In this document: positions 1-9,800 of the stretch, piece by piece
Layout of the letters: every line of letters begins with the position of its first letter
Numbering within the stretch: the first letter of the stretch is position 1
Assembly: GCF_002811875.1 (NCBI RefSeq)
Contig: NZ_NPDZ01000002.1
Location: forward strand, 372,001 to 436,000
From: Leptospira perolatii
GTDB lineage: Bacteria; Spirochaetota; Leptospiria; Leptospirales; Leptospiraceae
DNA length: 64,000 nucleotides
Direction: 5' to 3'
Program-made: the position numbers and the translations under genes
The notes under the pieces: model-generated
What the model was told of the DNA's origin: nothing
The model's database searches: none
What the model saw: only the letters and a program-made list of their open reading frames with translations

Positions 1-448
1 CTAACGCGTATTTATTGCTTAGTTGAAATTCCGGAACTAATATCCACATCGCGAATAAAACTACAAGGGACATGACAACGTCCAAAGGCTTGATTCTAGT
101 TTTAAAGTGAAAAGGCTCCAGGAGCACGGTCCACACAGGATGCGTAAAAAGTGTGACCACGGCGATTGCTACGGAAGATACCTGGGCAGACGCGAAAAAA
201 GTGACCCAGTGCAAGGCCAGGAGCAATCCTGAGCACAAAGACCAAAAATTTTCCTTTTTGTGCGGAAAGAGGAGGGGGCGCTTTCGCAGCAATAAAAAGC
301 CGCCTAGAACCAGGCTTGCAAAGAAGGTTCTTCCCCAAGTGATGAGTGACGGCGATTGTGAAAGCAGATGCGCAAACAATACGTTCCCGCTGATAATCAA
401 CTGAGATAGTTGCAGTTCTATATAATTTCGTAATCGATTTTCTTCCAT
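1..448 (-). CDS. EamA/DMT-family permease, N-terminal part (cut by window edge)
   Basis: About 149 residues are readable from an ATG at 446-448; the 3' end lies outside the window. The product is very hydrophobic, with roughly four membrane segments, and includes the phrases SLITWGRTFFASLVLGG and TLFTHPVWTVLLEP, which are typical of the first repeat of EamA drug/metabolite transporters. Members of this family are inner-membrane exporters or importers of small metabolites. The substrate cannot be told from this fragment. A different minus-strand frame is also open here (102-473), but it is rich in Cys, Arg and Pro, has no membrane pattern and is not the gene. No clear Shine-Dalgarno precedes the ATG. 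The gene is co-directional with the desaturase upstream, 87 bases away. Confidence 0.75.
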   Translation of the reverse strand, partial: MEENRLRNYIELQLSQLIISGNVLFAHLLSQSPSLITWGRTFFASLVLGGFLLLRKRPLLFPHKKENFWSLCSGLLLALHWVTFFASAQVSSVAIAVVTLFTHPVWTVLLEPFHFKTRIKPLDVVMSLVVLFAMWILVPEFQLSNKYAL

Positions 449-535
449 CGGAATAATCGATACCAGAATGCAAAAGCGAGAGTCTTAGAAAAGGAAACTT
501 TTTCTCCCTCGCTCATTTTTTACTGTAACGAAAAT

Positions 536-1597
536 TTAATTTTGTGTTACTAACATCGGTTCGGTTTTGCGAAATCTATTTGCCCGAAATATGCTTCCGA
601 AGTCATTGAATCGGATCCCGTATTTTTTCATCGCGGGATGCACAAACGGAGCTACAGCCTGCCTGAGATAAAAAGGTTGATTTACCACGAAATGATGGAT
701 TCCGTGTGTGCTTCCAAAATTGAAGCAGAATAGATGGAGCGGAAATAAATACCATTTATTCAAGACTTGCGTTTGTTCGTACAATCCTTTCACATCTCCG
801 TAATAGTGCATATTTGAAGAAACCAATTGGATTACGGTCTGGCGTATCCAGTTTGGAATCAGATAAATGACTGCCGCTATATTGAGGAATTCCTTCACTG
901 TGTTCATCCATTCTGGGAATTGAACCGGATGGGATAAAAATCCGTTGATTAAATAAATCGCATGGATTCCTAGAAAGCCGTACCAAAGATGATAAAACAA
1001 AACCAGAAAAGGCCAACTTGATAAAGTAATCTCGGAACGCGAAAATTTGGGGGCATCTTCTTTTAGTTCTTTTACGTGCGCAAGAAACGAAATGTTTCCG
1101 TCAATCGTCGTCAGAAGTCTTAAGATTCCAAAGTTCATGCCGTTCCCGATCAATCTTTCTTCAATATCGTCCTTGTGACCGGACACTTTGTGATGGTGAA
1201 GGTGTATCATCCTTCTATACCAAGGGCTGACAGTATTTCCTCGAAACATCCAAACGATCCAGAATAGTAAATTCTGGATTCTTATATTTTCTTTAAAATA
1301 AAGGTTATGGATCAAATCGTGTTCCATTTCATGCAAGATGGAAGCCAATATTGTATTCAAAAAAATGCAAGTAATTGGTCCTATATAACCTAAAACATAA
1401 AGCGAAGCAAACAGGATCATCCCAGTCGCCGAGCTCAGAGTGATTCCGAAGCCGATCAGATTCTGGTGTCTAAGGAAAGGGAATTTTCGACGAATCTTTC
1501 TGTCTCGGAACCGAATCCACTGAATGATCTTCCGGCTTTTATCCCTGTCTGTTCGTATTCTGTCTTCTTTAGTTTTCGTGATCTCGGCAAGGCTCAT
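536..1597 (-). CDS. Membrane fatty-acid desaturase / hydroxylase family protein
   Basis: 353 aa. Three histidine clusters of the di-iron membrane desaturase/hydroxylase family are visible: HEMEH at about residues 89-93 (with H97), HLHHH at 132-136, and HGIHH at about 298-302. Hydrophobic stretches at about 47-70, 72-88, 107-120, 185-210 and 235-255 give a multi-pass membrane protein. The family inserts double bonds or hydroxyl groups into acyl chains or carotenoid-like lipids using O2; the exact substrate is unknown here. It lies 98 bases downstream of, and in the same direction as, the AraC-type regulator gene, so co-transcription and control of membrane lipid composition is a reasonable inference. 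The start is the ATG at 1595-1597. Confidence 0.8.
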   Translation of the reverse strand: MSLAEITKTKEDRIRTDRDKSRKIIQWIRFRDRKIRRKFPFLRHQNLIGFGITLSSATGMILFASLYVLGYIGPITCIFLNTILASILHEMEHDLIHNLYFKENIRIQNLLFWIVWMFRGNTVSPWYRRMIHLHHHKVSGHKDDIEERLIGNGMNFGILRLLTTIDGNISFLAHVKELKEDAPKFSRSEITLSSWPFLVLFYHLWYGFLGIHAIYLINGFLSHPVQFPEWMNTVKEFLNIAAVIYLIPNWIRQTVIQLVSSNMHYYGDVKGLYEQTQVLNKWYLFPLHLFCFNFGSTHGIHHFVVNQPFYLRQAVAPFVHPAMKKYGIRFNDFGSIFRANRFRKTEPMLVTQN

Positions 1598-1695
1598 TTA
1601 TCTCTCCGGTGTTTTCAATTCAGATGGCCTCAGTTTAATGATTTTTCCTCAGCGAGTCGTCGCAATTTATCAAAAGGCACTTCCGAATCGTCGCG

Positions 1696-2796
1696 TTAGA
1701 TAAATTCTTTCCTAAATTCGGTGGGAGTTTTTCCGGTATTCTTCTGAAATGCCCTATGGAAAGAAGATTTTGTCCCGAAGCCTACTTCGAAGGCAATATC
1801 CAGAACGGAACGTGCCGGGTCTTCTTTTAACAATTTGCATGCCTCCTGAATTCGAAAGTCGTTCACAAACGCCGAAAAATTCATGCCTAATTCTTGGTTA
1901 ATCAATTCTGAGATTTGGTGAGTTGTGAGTGCGAGTTCGTCCGCTAGGTCCGCGAGACTTAGCTCCTCGTCTCTGTACAATTTTTCAGAGATCATCAGCT
2001 GAATGAGATTCTCTTTTAGCGCACTTCTATCGATTCCTTGTAAAAGGGAACGCTGGTATTTTTGTCTGGTTGCTTGTGCTAAGTATTGCAGTGTTTGAAA
2101 AAATTCCGGTCTGCGATGTCCTATCAAATATGCCAAACATAGACTCATTCCGACCATAGCGGAATTCGATAAAAGGTAGATTCCTTCTTTGGTCGCTAAG
2201 AACAGAATTCCGAGTCCTACGTTCAGCATTGTAGCGAAAACTAGAAACAAAAGGATTCTCGCAGTCTTCTCTTCTCGGAGTACCTCCCATCGGAAAAGAT
2301 CCCGGCTTTTCTTGAGAATCGCAGACACATAGATGAGTAATAAACCAAGGGGAACAAATACTGCGAATTCTCCCAAGGTCCCATGAACTGGATGAAGAAA
2401 TTCTAAAATGGTCTTGGTCAGAAATTCGGAGGACAAAAAAATTCCGGAAAAGAAAGCCGTCCAAAAAAGGAAGGGAACGAGAAAGTGTTTCTTTTCAATT
2501 CCCCAAAATCCGATCGAAGAGTCAGAATCGAAACCGATCCTGTGGATTCCATAGAGCAAGGGGCCGAGGCTACCTAAAATCGGAAGATTCGCGCTAGCCA
2601 ACCAGGGAAATCTTTGAAATTCTCCTGACAGAAATAATAGGATCGTGGCTTCGAAGCCTCCGATTGCCAGAAATAATGTGGCCAAAAGTCGGTTTAGGGC
2701 TGTTTTCCGCTCGATCGCCAATTGCCCTAAGCACATAAGCAGCCCAAGACATGCCCCAAAAAAAGTAATTCCTCGGAATACCCCAAACAAATCCAT
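1696..2796 (-). CDS. Membrane-tethered AraC-family transcriptional regulator
   Basis: 366 aa. The first about 235 residues hold seven hydrophobic segments, beginning directly with GVFRGITFFGACLGLLMCLG. The last about 100 residues form an AraC double helix-turn-helix, with ELALTTHQISELINQELG as the first helix pair and VLDIAFEVGFGTKSSFHRAF as the conserved second one, ending KTPTEFRKEF. The 7TM-AraC arrangement is common in Leptospira and implies a sensor in the inner membrane that keeps the DNA-binding domain at the membrane face. A good sigma70-like promoter (2846-2874) sits upstream. The divergent neighbour is a giant lipoprotein gene and the downstream neighbour is a desaturase; either could be a target. 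The ligand is unknown. Confidence 0.88.
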   Translation of the reverse strand: MDLFGVFRGITFFGACLGLLMCLGQLAIERKTALNRLLATLFLAIGGFEATILLFLSGEFQRFPWLASANLPILGSLGPLLYGIHRIGFDSDSSIGFWGIEKKHFLVPFLFWTAFFSGIFLSSEFLTKTILEFLHPVHGTLGEFAVFVPLGLLLIYVSAILKKSRDLFRWEVLREEKTARILLFLVFATMLNVGLGILFLATKEGIYLLSNSAMVGMSLCLAYLIGHRRPEFFQTLQYLAQATRQKYQRSLLQGIDRSALKENLIQLMISEKLYRDEELSLADLADELALTTHQISELINQELGMNFSAFVNDFRIQEACKLLKEDPARSVLDIAFEVGFGTKSSFHRAFQKNTGKTPTEFRKEFI

Positions 2797-2845
2797 CGAA
2801 TTCTATTCCAAAACCAAGTTGCTTTTGCACTTTGGATGGATCGGA

Positions 2846-2874
2846 AACGTACGAATACACTTGCTTGCTGTCAA
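2846..2874 (-). promoter_or_regulatory. Putative sigma70-type promoter of the AraC-type regulator
   Basis: On the minus strand a perfect -35 TTGACA (2869-2874) is followed after 17 bases by TACGTT (2846-2851), a fair -10. The transcription start would fall near 2838, about 40 bases before the ATG at 2796. This rests on the sequence match only. Confidence 0.5.
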
Positions 2875-2944
2875 GCGATCCTGTGGAGGGTGTTCCTTCC
2901 AGGCCCAAAAACGAACCGTCAAAATGGCAAGGCTATTGAATAAA

Positions 2945-2958
2945 ATAACATTCGTTAT
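2945..2958. promoter_or_regulatory. Palindrome ATAAC-N4-GTTAT, candidate operator
   Basis: Perfect five-base inverted repeat ATAAC/GTTAT around a four-base spacer (ATTC), in the divergent region between the AraC-type gene and the first giant lipoprotein gene. The same layout recurs at 10397-10410 upstream of the SARP-like regulator, and a related one (GTAAC-N4-GTTAC) at 12405-12418. It is a possible operator for a locally encoded regulator; that it is bound by any protein is an inference. Confidence 0.3.
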
Positions 2959-3100
2959 GGATAAAACAGCGATTTTCAGGGCCGAATTTTTTTTCGAACG
3001 CACGGAGTTTTTTTACGCATAAAACTAAAATATAAGTTTGATGTAAGGGGTTGTTATGTAGCGAACGTTATCTTCTCAATCAATCGGAAAAGATAAAAAC

Positions 3101-6100
3101 ATGGATTGGATAGTGAAAAGAAACGGTAAGCGACTGGTAGCTTTGCTACTGGTCGCACTTGCTTTAGGTTGCAACAGCCATGGTGACAAGCCAGCGCCGG
3201 GCAGTTTTTCAGATAATCTAGAGCAGGGCGGAAGTCTCCATTTATTTAACCTGCTGGATGAGTACCCTTCCTTGAAGGCCGGATTCCACAGCTTAAAGCC
3301 TGCGGATTTTAATCTGAGGCTTGATAGTTCCATGAGAATCCCGGATCGAATCGATATCGTAGGATTCTTAAGAGCTTCCGGAGATATGCTTCTGAAACCA
3401 GAAGCGAATACCAGACAATCTTTGCAGAAAGTGCACGCTATTTTGGATAGATTGGAAGGAGCTCCTAACCAAGCATTCGATGTTTTGCAGCCATGGTTGG
3501 AAAGATTGCGCAATTATTCCAAACCTGTGTTGCGTAACTTGGCTCCAATCAGTCAGAACGCATTACATTATCTTTATTCTACTCTTAACAAGGAAGAGAC
3601 CGAAACCAAATATAGAGAGTTCTCAACTGTATTAAAAAGGGCAGAAATTAAGGAAATCTTTATAGATCTTGAGGATGTCGCCAACAAGGCCCTGAATCAG
3701 AACGCGAATGCAAAATCTGCGATCCAAAATCTTTTGGCGGCAATGACTGATCCTAGCCTAAGTGGGGATCGAATTCTAAAAAATAAGATAGTAAAGATTT
3801 TATCTTCGATCGGAGAATCTTTCCGGAAGAGAGCAGGTTTTACAGACTTCAAATCTTCCGAAACAGTTCTGAAGGAACTCGTGATCAATCTGGAAAAATA
3901 TTTCACTGTGGGTGGAGAATTTTATTCGGATCCTGCTCTTCCTGATTATCGAGATCCAAATTTCCCTGCAAATTTTTCCACAGTATTGGTCGAATCCTTT
4001 CGCTATCTAAGGCCTATGCTGACGAAAGGTGGAAATTATACCTCTGATCCGAATGTTTTGCTTTCTCAAAAACTCAGCCAAAACTTATTCAAATTAGATT
4101 TTGCTCCTACTATGACCGGTGTGGATCAATCTCTCAGAGATTTGATTCGAGTAGATTATCTGGGAAGAGACAGAGCTTACTCTATCGATAAATACACGAT
4201 CAGTGCATTAGAATCTCTGATGTTCATTTTAACTCTCGCGGATACTTACGGGTTTCGGTGGGAGAATCCATCGGATACTACGATGATGAGATTAGAGCCG
4301 AATGGCTCTGTGAACGGCGGACCTATGACAGGGGGAATCCTGACTGTCGGAGATAGTATTTACTCTCTCGGCTCCGCGATGACCGGGAACCTAGGTGTAA
4401 AAGCTTTTCTGAACCAAAGCGCAAATGATGGCGCTGTGTTCAGGGACGGAGACGCTTCTACTCCCACTCCATTCCAAATTTTCTTAAATAGTCCAACTCT
4501 GACTTTGCTGGAATCTCCGGACAGAAGTATTGTACCAACTTCTAACGATCAGGTTTATATTAAGACGATTCCTTTCATGATGAGGATGATCTTAAACGTG
4601 GTTCTTTCCGGTGGTGGGCCGTACTACAACAAGAACCGAGTAGATTCTCTAGGAAATATTTATACCATAGATGGAAAACTCTATAAGAATTCCAATGGAG
4701 ACGACCTGATTTACAAGTCTTCTTGGAATACCACTGAATATAGAATCAAAGTCGCTGATACTGTAAACGGAAGTTGCACTTCCGGAAGCCTTTGCAGATG
4801 GGTCGGCCCTGGTGGGAGAGAAACCACAGCTACTTTTTCGGATAACTCTTTTACTCAAGTTGCTAACGGCCAGAATGCTTCGGGAGAAAAAGGCTGGAGC
4901 ATTCCGGTTTGGGAAATTGGAAAACAAGAAGTAGATCGCGCAGTAAATACCGACGAAGAAGCGATCTATAGAAATTTTCAATGGTTGTTAACCGAAAAGA
5001 GAATGGTCGCGGTGATTCCACTCCGAGCTTCCTTGGGCTCGGGGGTTCCTTACAAAATGGCTGCGTATGCAACCGTGATTGCAAACGGTTTGAAAGGATT
5101 GATGGGAGCCAGACCGATTCTGGCAGACGGCGCTTCTTGTTCCCAAAAAGTAAACGGGATCTGGAGGATCAAAGGAAATCTTTGGAAACCGGGATGCGCG
5201 ACTGCGAACCAGCCAAACTTCAGAGAAGCTGGAATTCCGATCCTGCAGGAAAACTTTTCAGAGCTCCCGGGAGATAGCATGTTCTATCTCGAAGCCTGGG
5301 ACTACGGAACCAGCGGTACAAGTCCAATCACCTTCAATAGCTTAGGTGATTCAAACGTTTATAATATTTTCTATCCGCCCACTTCACAGTATGGAGTGAT
5401 CCCACAGGCAATCGCTGCTAATTTTCCAGTGATGGAAAGATTAGCCTTCTTGACTCCCGACAATGTTTCCCCTTCTCAAGTCGCAAGCTATTGGAATACT
5501 AGAAACAGATTGCTTCCATTGATTATTGCCTTGGCAAAAACTTTGGACGAGCAAACTGATTCAATAGGCGGAAAGAATCCTTACCAGTTGCTGACCGGCC
5601 TCAGCGCAATACTGAGCAGACCTCTACTAACGAATATTACGGATCCTGAATCTGGTTCAGGAGGAAGAACCATCACAGTCATGAAGACGATGATGGCAGA
5701 CGCAAGTATTCGAAATCGTGCAGCCGGAGAAGAAGAGTATCTTTTCCGTTGGAAAGATCCAATTACGGAAAAACCGATTCGATCTATGCTCTCGATCTTG
5801 TCCGAAAACCGTATTGCGTATCAGGATGGTTTTCTGAATCTAGTCTCCCGCACAGATCTACTTTCTACTTTGGTGCAAATGCTTGCAGAAATGGGAAGAC
5901 CGAGCAGAGCTAGCGGTGCGAACCAAACATTCCAGGCTATCTCAGGTTTAGTCGACGAGATTAAACTGACGAACGAATCTCCGGCCCCTAACCAGTTCAA
6001 TTTACAAACTTATCTTGAAGAAGTGGAAGTTACACTCGCGGCTTATCCTGATTCTCGCCCTACCAACGTCTACGATCCGGTTTGGAATGATCTAGGCGCT

Positions 6101-6661
6101 TGGGCAGTCCGTCTTAGAGATTATTTCGACAAAGAGTCCATCTACAGTTTGATCCCTATGATAGATTTTTCCTTGGACATGATTTTGGACAATGTGCCGA
6201 GCCAAACCGAAATCGCCGGAATTCTGGATCTAGTAGGAAGTCTGTTTAGGAATTCCCAAGGAAACCAAGATCACTTGATTACGGAATTATTAACTTCCGA
6301 TACGCCCAAATTGTTGGATGTGACCGCTCCTTATGGAAGAAGCTTAAACGGAGTCTTAATGGGGCTTTCCAAGTCCGGTGAATTCTTTTCTTATCTTGAG
6401 CAGGATATGAAAACTCCTTACTCCATCAAAGACATGTTTAGCGATACCAAAAAGCTTCTCAACTCCGAGATGATCCAAACTCCTAGACAGGACGAGTCTT
6501 CGCTGCTGTTTACCGCAGGAACGTTGATGGGGATATTTGCGGATCTGACAGAAAGAGGCCATAAACCATTCCCTGGCGGCACGGTCTTTTATGATCGTTT
6601 CAATAAAAATGAGGACTCAGATACATATTGGGACCGGTTTGTCTCGGTCTTTTCTAGGTAA
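3101..6661 (+). CDS. Giant putative lipoprotein, function unknown
   Basis: 1186 aa. The N-terminus has a basic start, a hydrophobic core and the lipobox LALGC with the modified cysteine at residue 24, then a polar segment with Asp/Lys/Gly after the cleavage site. The rest is a secreted-looking protein rich in Asn, Ser and aromatic residues without membrane spans. I recognise no catalytic motif. It lies just before a second giant lipoprotein with only about 200 bases between the coding parts, so the two are probably co-transcribed and may form one surface assembly. A GGAAA stretch about 10 bases before the ATG is a weak ribosome site. The family appears Leptospira-specific; calling it a lipoprotein is well supported, any role is not. 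Confidence 0.85.
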   Translation: MDWIVKRNGKRLVALLLVALALGCNSHGDKPAPGSFSDNLEQGGSLHLFNLLDEYPSLKAGFHSLKPADFNLRLDSSMRIPDRIDIVGFLRASGDMLLKPEANTRQSLQKVHAILDRLEGAPNQAFDVLQPWLERLRNYSKPVLRNLAPISQNALHYLYSTLNKEETETKYREFSTVLKRAEIKEIFIDLEDVANKALNQNANAKSAIQNLLAAMTDPSLSGDRILKNKIVKILSSIGESFRKRAGFTDFKSSETVLKELVINLEKYFTVGGEFYSDPALPDYRDPNFPANFSTVLVESFRYLRPMLTKGGNYTSDPNVLLSQKLSQNLFKLDFAPTMTGVDQSLRDLIRVDYLGRDRAYSIDKYTISALESLMFILTLADTYGFRWENPSDTTMMRLEPNGSVNGGPMTGGILTVGDSIYSLGSAMTGNLGVKAFLNQSANDGAVFRDGDASTPTPFQIFLNSPTLTLLESPDRSIVPTSNDQVYIKTIPFMMRMILNVVLSGGGPYYNKNRVDSLGNIYTIDGKLYKNSNGDDLIYKSSWNTTEYRIKVADTVNGSCTSGSLCRWVGPGGRETTATFSDNSFTQVANGQNASGEKGWSIPVWEIGKQEVDRAVNTDEEAIYRNFQWLLTEKRMVAVIPLRASLGSGVPYKMAAYATVIANGLKGLMGARPILADGASCSQKVNGIWRIKGNLWKPGCATANQPNFREAGIPILQENFSELPGDSMFYLEAWDYGTSGTSPITFNSLGDSNVYNIFYPPTSQYGVIPQAIAANFPVMERLAFLTPDNVSPSQVASYWNTRNRLLPLIIALAKTLDEQTDSIGGKNPYQLLTGLSAILSRPLLTNITDPESGSGGRTITVMKTMMADASIRNRAAGEEEYLFRWKDPITEKPIRSMLSILSENRIAYQDGFLNLVSRTDLLSTLVQMLAEMGRPSRASGANQTFQAISGLVDEIKLTNESPAPNQFNLQTYLEEVEVTLAAYPDSRPTNVYDPVWNDLGAWAVRLRDYFDKESIYSLIPMIDFSLDMILDNVPSQTEIAGILDLVGSLFRNSQGNQDHLITELLTSDTPKLLDVTAPYGRSLNGVLMGLSKSGEFFSYLEQDMKTPYSIKDMFSDTKKLLNSEMIQTPRQDESSLLFTAGTLMGIFADLTERGHKPFPGGTVFYDRFNKNEDSDTYWDRFVSVFSR

Positions 6662-6794
6662 GGTGAATATGATGGAAATTAATAATACTGAATATTCTGA
6701 AAATACGATGTATCTGGAACAATGTGAATTTTTGAAACAGTACAATCACTTAGTAAGCGTAAACGATAGAGCAACTTTACAATTTAAAAATGAT

Positions 6795-6814
6795 GAGGTA
6801 AAGGAAATTACCTC
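6795..6814 (+). other. Leader hairpin before the second giant lipoprotein gene
   Basis: Seven-base perfect inverted repeat GAGGTAA / TTACCTC around the six-base loop AGGAAA, 44 bases before the preferred start codon at 6858. If the longer frame from 6669 is translated, it lies inside coding sequence. With the shorter start it lies in a roughly 200-base leader and could affect mRNA stability or coupling between the two lipoprotein genes. It has no T-tract, so it is not a simple terminator. Confidence 0.35.
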
Positions 6815-6857
6815 GGAATCTGAGAGTGTTGAATACATGGAATCTAGGAAGAAATCA

Positions 6858-9800
6858 ATGGATCTACTCAAAAAAAGAAAGTGGAGTGATATTGCGATGT
6901 CGCTCATTCTGATTTCGCTGATGACCTTGGCGTGTAAGCCAAAGAAAGAAGGCGGTTTTGATCTCATGGGGATCTTTGATATCGGAATTCTTCCGGGTGG
7001 GACTTCCGGAGGAATCGACGGTAGTATTCAGCCAACCTACAACAGTGTGGATAACAGTGTAGCGACTCTGCCGGCAGATTTCGGCACAAAAAATCCTCAG
7101 GCGATTCTGTTCATCAATTCTCTAGACAATGTGGATCGATACAAGGATCTGGAGATTCGTTTTTCTCATTCCATGAACAAGACTGCTACTGAGCCGACTA
7201 TTTCCATCGTCGGAGATTCCGGACCTCTATTAGGGCCCAACCCTGGCGGAGATTACTATTGGGCCAGCGGCCAGAGGTTGATTTTCAATCCATTTAGAGA
7301 ATTGAGACCCGGAGAAAAGTACACTCTCACTGTTTCTTCCGACGCGCTGACGCTTTCTGGAAAACCGTTAGAGCCTTATACCGTAGAATTTACGACTACT
7401 ATTGACTACGGAATGACGAATAAGATCAAGCAAGGCGCCATGGAACGTACGTTAAACGGAGACAATGACATCACGTACGACCAATCTGCGAACCTGCAAC
7501 TTACTTCTAATTTTCAAAATCCTGTAAGTAGCCAAACAATCATCCAGTCTATCATTCTGAAAAAGAGCGGTTCCACTTCGACCGTATCGATTTGTGCGAG
7601 CGCTCCTTGCTCCATGACCAATTCGATCCAGCTCACCTTGAACGGTTCTGGGATCGACCCTACGATTGGTGGAAACACTTACTTTTATGAAATAGCGACT
7701 TCAACCGGAAAGACTTACAGAAGATACTTCAGCTTTAACTATGGAAATTTAGCAAATGCGAATGGATTGCTTTCCAATATTTCCAACGGTGTGATGGACG
7801 AAGCCCAGATGCTTCCGTTCTTAGGAAAATTGATCGAGAAGTTTACTACGAACGCATTCAAGGTTACGGATGACTTCAACACTCCTCGTACGTTCCAAGA
7901 ATTTTTGATCGGTCTACCAAATTGGTCTAAGAAGAAATTTTTCGATAACGGTCAGTGGAATATCGGGGAGGCTTGTATTCGTCCAGGTGTAGCAGGTTCC
8001 GGTGGAACGAATGGACTAGATGCATTCAAGAATCGTGAATTTGTTTCGGTACTAGGTTCCAAGCCCGGAAACGAAGGAAGAGGTTACTGCTGGGTTCCAT
8101 CTCCGACCTATCCTACGTATCCCAATAATGTGGTTCCGCCAAAAGGCGCCGAAGATCAGGGTGAATGGGCATTCGATAAATGGCCTATGGCTGCTCCGCC
8201 GTTTAGTAAATACAACGCCCCGTTGCAAGACAGTCTTGGCGCCGCCAGGATGAACATGGACGTATATGTAATGGACATGAGGCTGCCGCCTTACGTTCGT
8301 AATGCGTCCGATCAACAATTAGGTAACGTAGGTGCTGATCTGAGAGTGAACAAAGGAAATGGATCAGTGCCTCCTGGTCTAGGATTAGATTTAAAATCCA
8401 GATACGTAGAAGTGGATCTATTCATCGTTTCCAGATACGAAGACTGGTATACTATCTTTATCTCACCAGGCACTCTGATGTATTTCAGTACCACGGCTAA
8501 ATTGAACTGGGATCCGACTGCAGATACTGCGCTGAACGGAACCGATTCGCCGAACATCAATAGCGTGAAACTCACAACTCCTTCCTTGCGTATGGCTAGG
8601 GCTAGAAACAATCTGAGCGTTGACACGAACGGAGTTATCTCCATGACGATTCGTTCACCATTCGCTGTAGAAGATACTGTGTTTCCTTTAAATCCTAGCG
8701 ATAGCGATATCAATTCTAATACGAACAACTTCTTTATATTGCCTTGGTCTAACCCGAATCATCTTCCGATGGGAGTGTATTCCGGAGCAGAAGATACCAT
8801 GGACTTTATGTATACTGGTCCGATGACCTACCAAGGCTCTAACGAAGGGGGAGTGGATAATATCCTTGTTCCTCTGATCGGAAGAGGCACGATCCAGAAC
8901 TTAGCTGGGGGAACTGTTCCATATGTAAAAGGAATCATTACCCAGTACATGTTAAAGGACGTAATCCAAAGGATTGCACCGAACGTGTTGAACTCAGTGG
9001 TTTTAGCATTGCGTGACCAGGGTGTAACTATTAAGTTACCTGAATATTTGCCTGCACCTTTGCAGAACTTTCCTTTGACCATCAAGTTCAAGCTTCGTTC
9101 CGATGCTTTAATCAAGCATGATGGCACAAACAAAGGACTCGTGAGTTCTCTGGATCTAGCATTTACCAGTGACTATGTGGATCCGCAAGGAAGAGGTCTA
9201 AGAACTCAGGCTGCCAAGTCCGGAATGATCATCACTCGCAATCCAGCGACTCCATTTCCTTCTACCTATCAATTCTCGCAATCTGCGGCAAATCCGGGAT
9301 TCTTACTCTCTATGCACTCGGATACTCTGTCTCAGGCGGCATTTCACCTATGGCAAAGAAGAGGATTGGATATCGTAATGAATAAATTGTTTATCGATAC
9401 GATGAACAATTTCTCCGGAGGAAATCCTTTATTCCAGCTGACGACCACTCTGTTGAAAGCTTCTCCGATTATTACGATCTTGGCTCCAGGTAGAGACAAA
9501 CTGCAAGGCTTGAACGGATCGAACCAGTTAGCACCAGCTGCAAGACCCTATGACGATATTGATATGATAATGGAGCCTGTTCTTGCTCCGAATATCAAGT
9601 TCAAGCCAATGGGAACACAAGCAGGAGTTCCTAAACTGAGACTCTATTTTACGGAAATGCAATTGAAGATCGTGGCAAAAAAACCTAGTTCTTGCAACGG
9701 ACTATCCGGAGAAGACCTAACGTCTTGCCAATCGGATACTCGTCCGAACGGAACTAGCTACACTCTCGGAACTGTAAGAATCAGTATGGCTGCAGATGCA

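Larger units (their letters stand above)
2797..3100. other. Divergent intergenic region between AraC-type gene and lipoprotein gene
   Basis: This 304-base non-coding stretch holds the putative promoter of the AraC-type gene (2846-2874, minus strand). It also has a 14-base palindrome of the form ATAAC-N4-GTTAT (2945-2958) and a TATAAG box at 3031-3036 that could be the -10 of the plus-strand lipoprotein gene, though its -35 is poor. A half-site GGTTGTTAT lies at 3049-3057. The ORFs that cross this stretch (for example 2645-3022, plus) show no protein-like composition. Confidence 0.5.

Noticed and set aside
102..473. 123-aa minus-strand ORF
   Set aside because: Lies in another frame of the EamA-type gene; it is Cys/Arg/Pro-rich with no membrane pattern, whereas the other frame gives a clear transporter.
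2645..3022. 125-aa plus-strand ORF over the AraC-type gene start and promoter
   Set aside because: Antisense frame with Lys/Arg/Phe-rich content and no ribosome site, and it runs across the intergenic promoter region.
6669..6857. Upstream N-terminal extension of the second giant lipoprotein
   Set aside because: Kept as leader rather than coding because the lipoprotein signal and the AGGAAG ribosome site belong to the ATG at 6858; recorded as uncertain.
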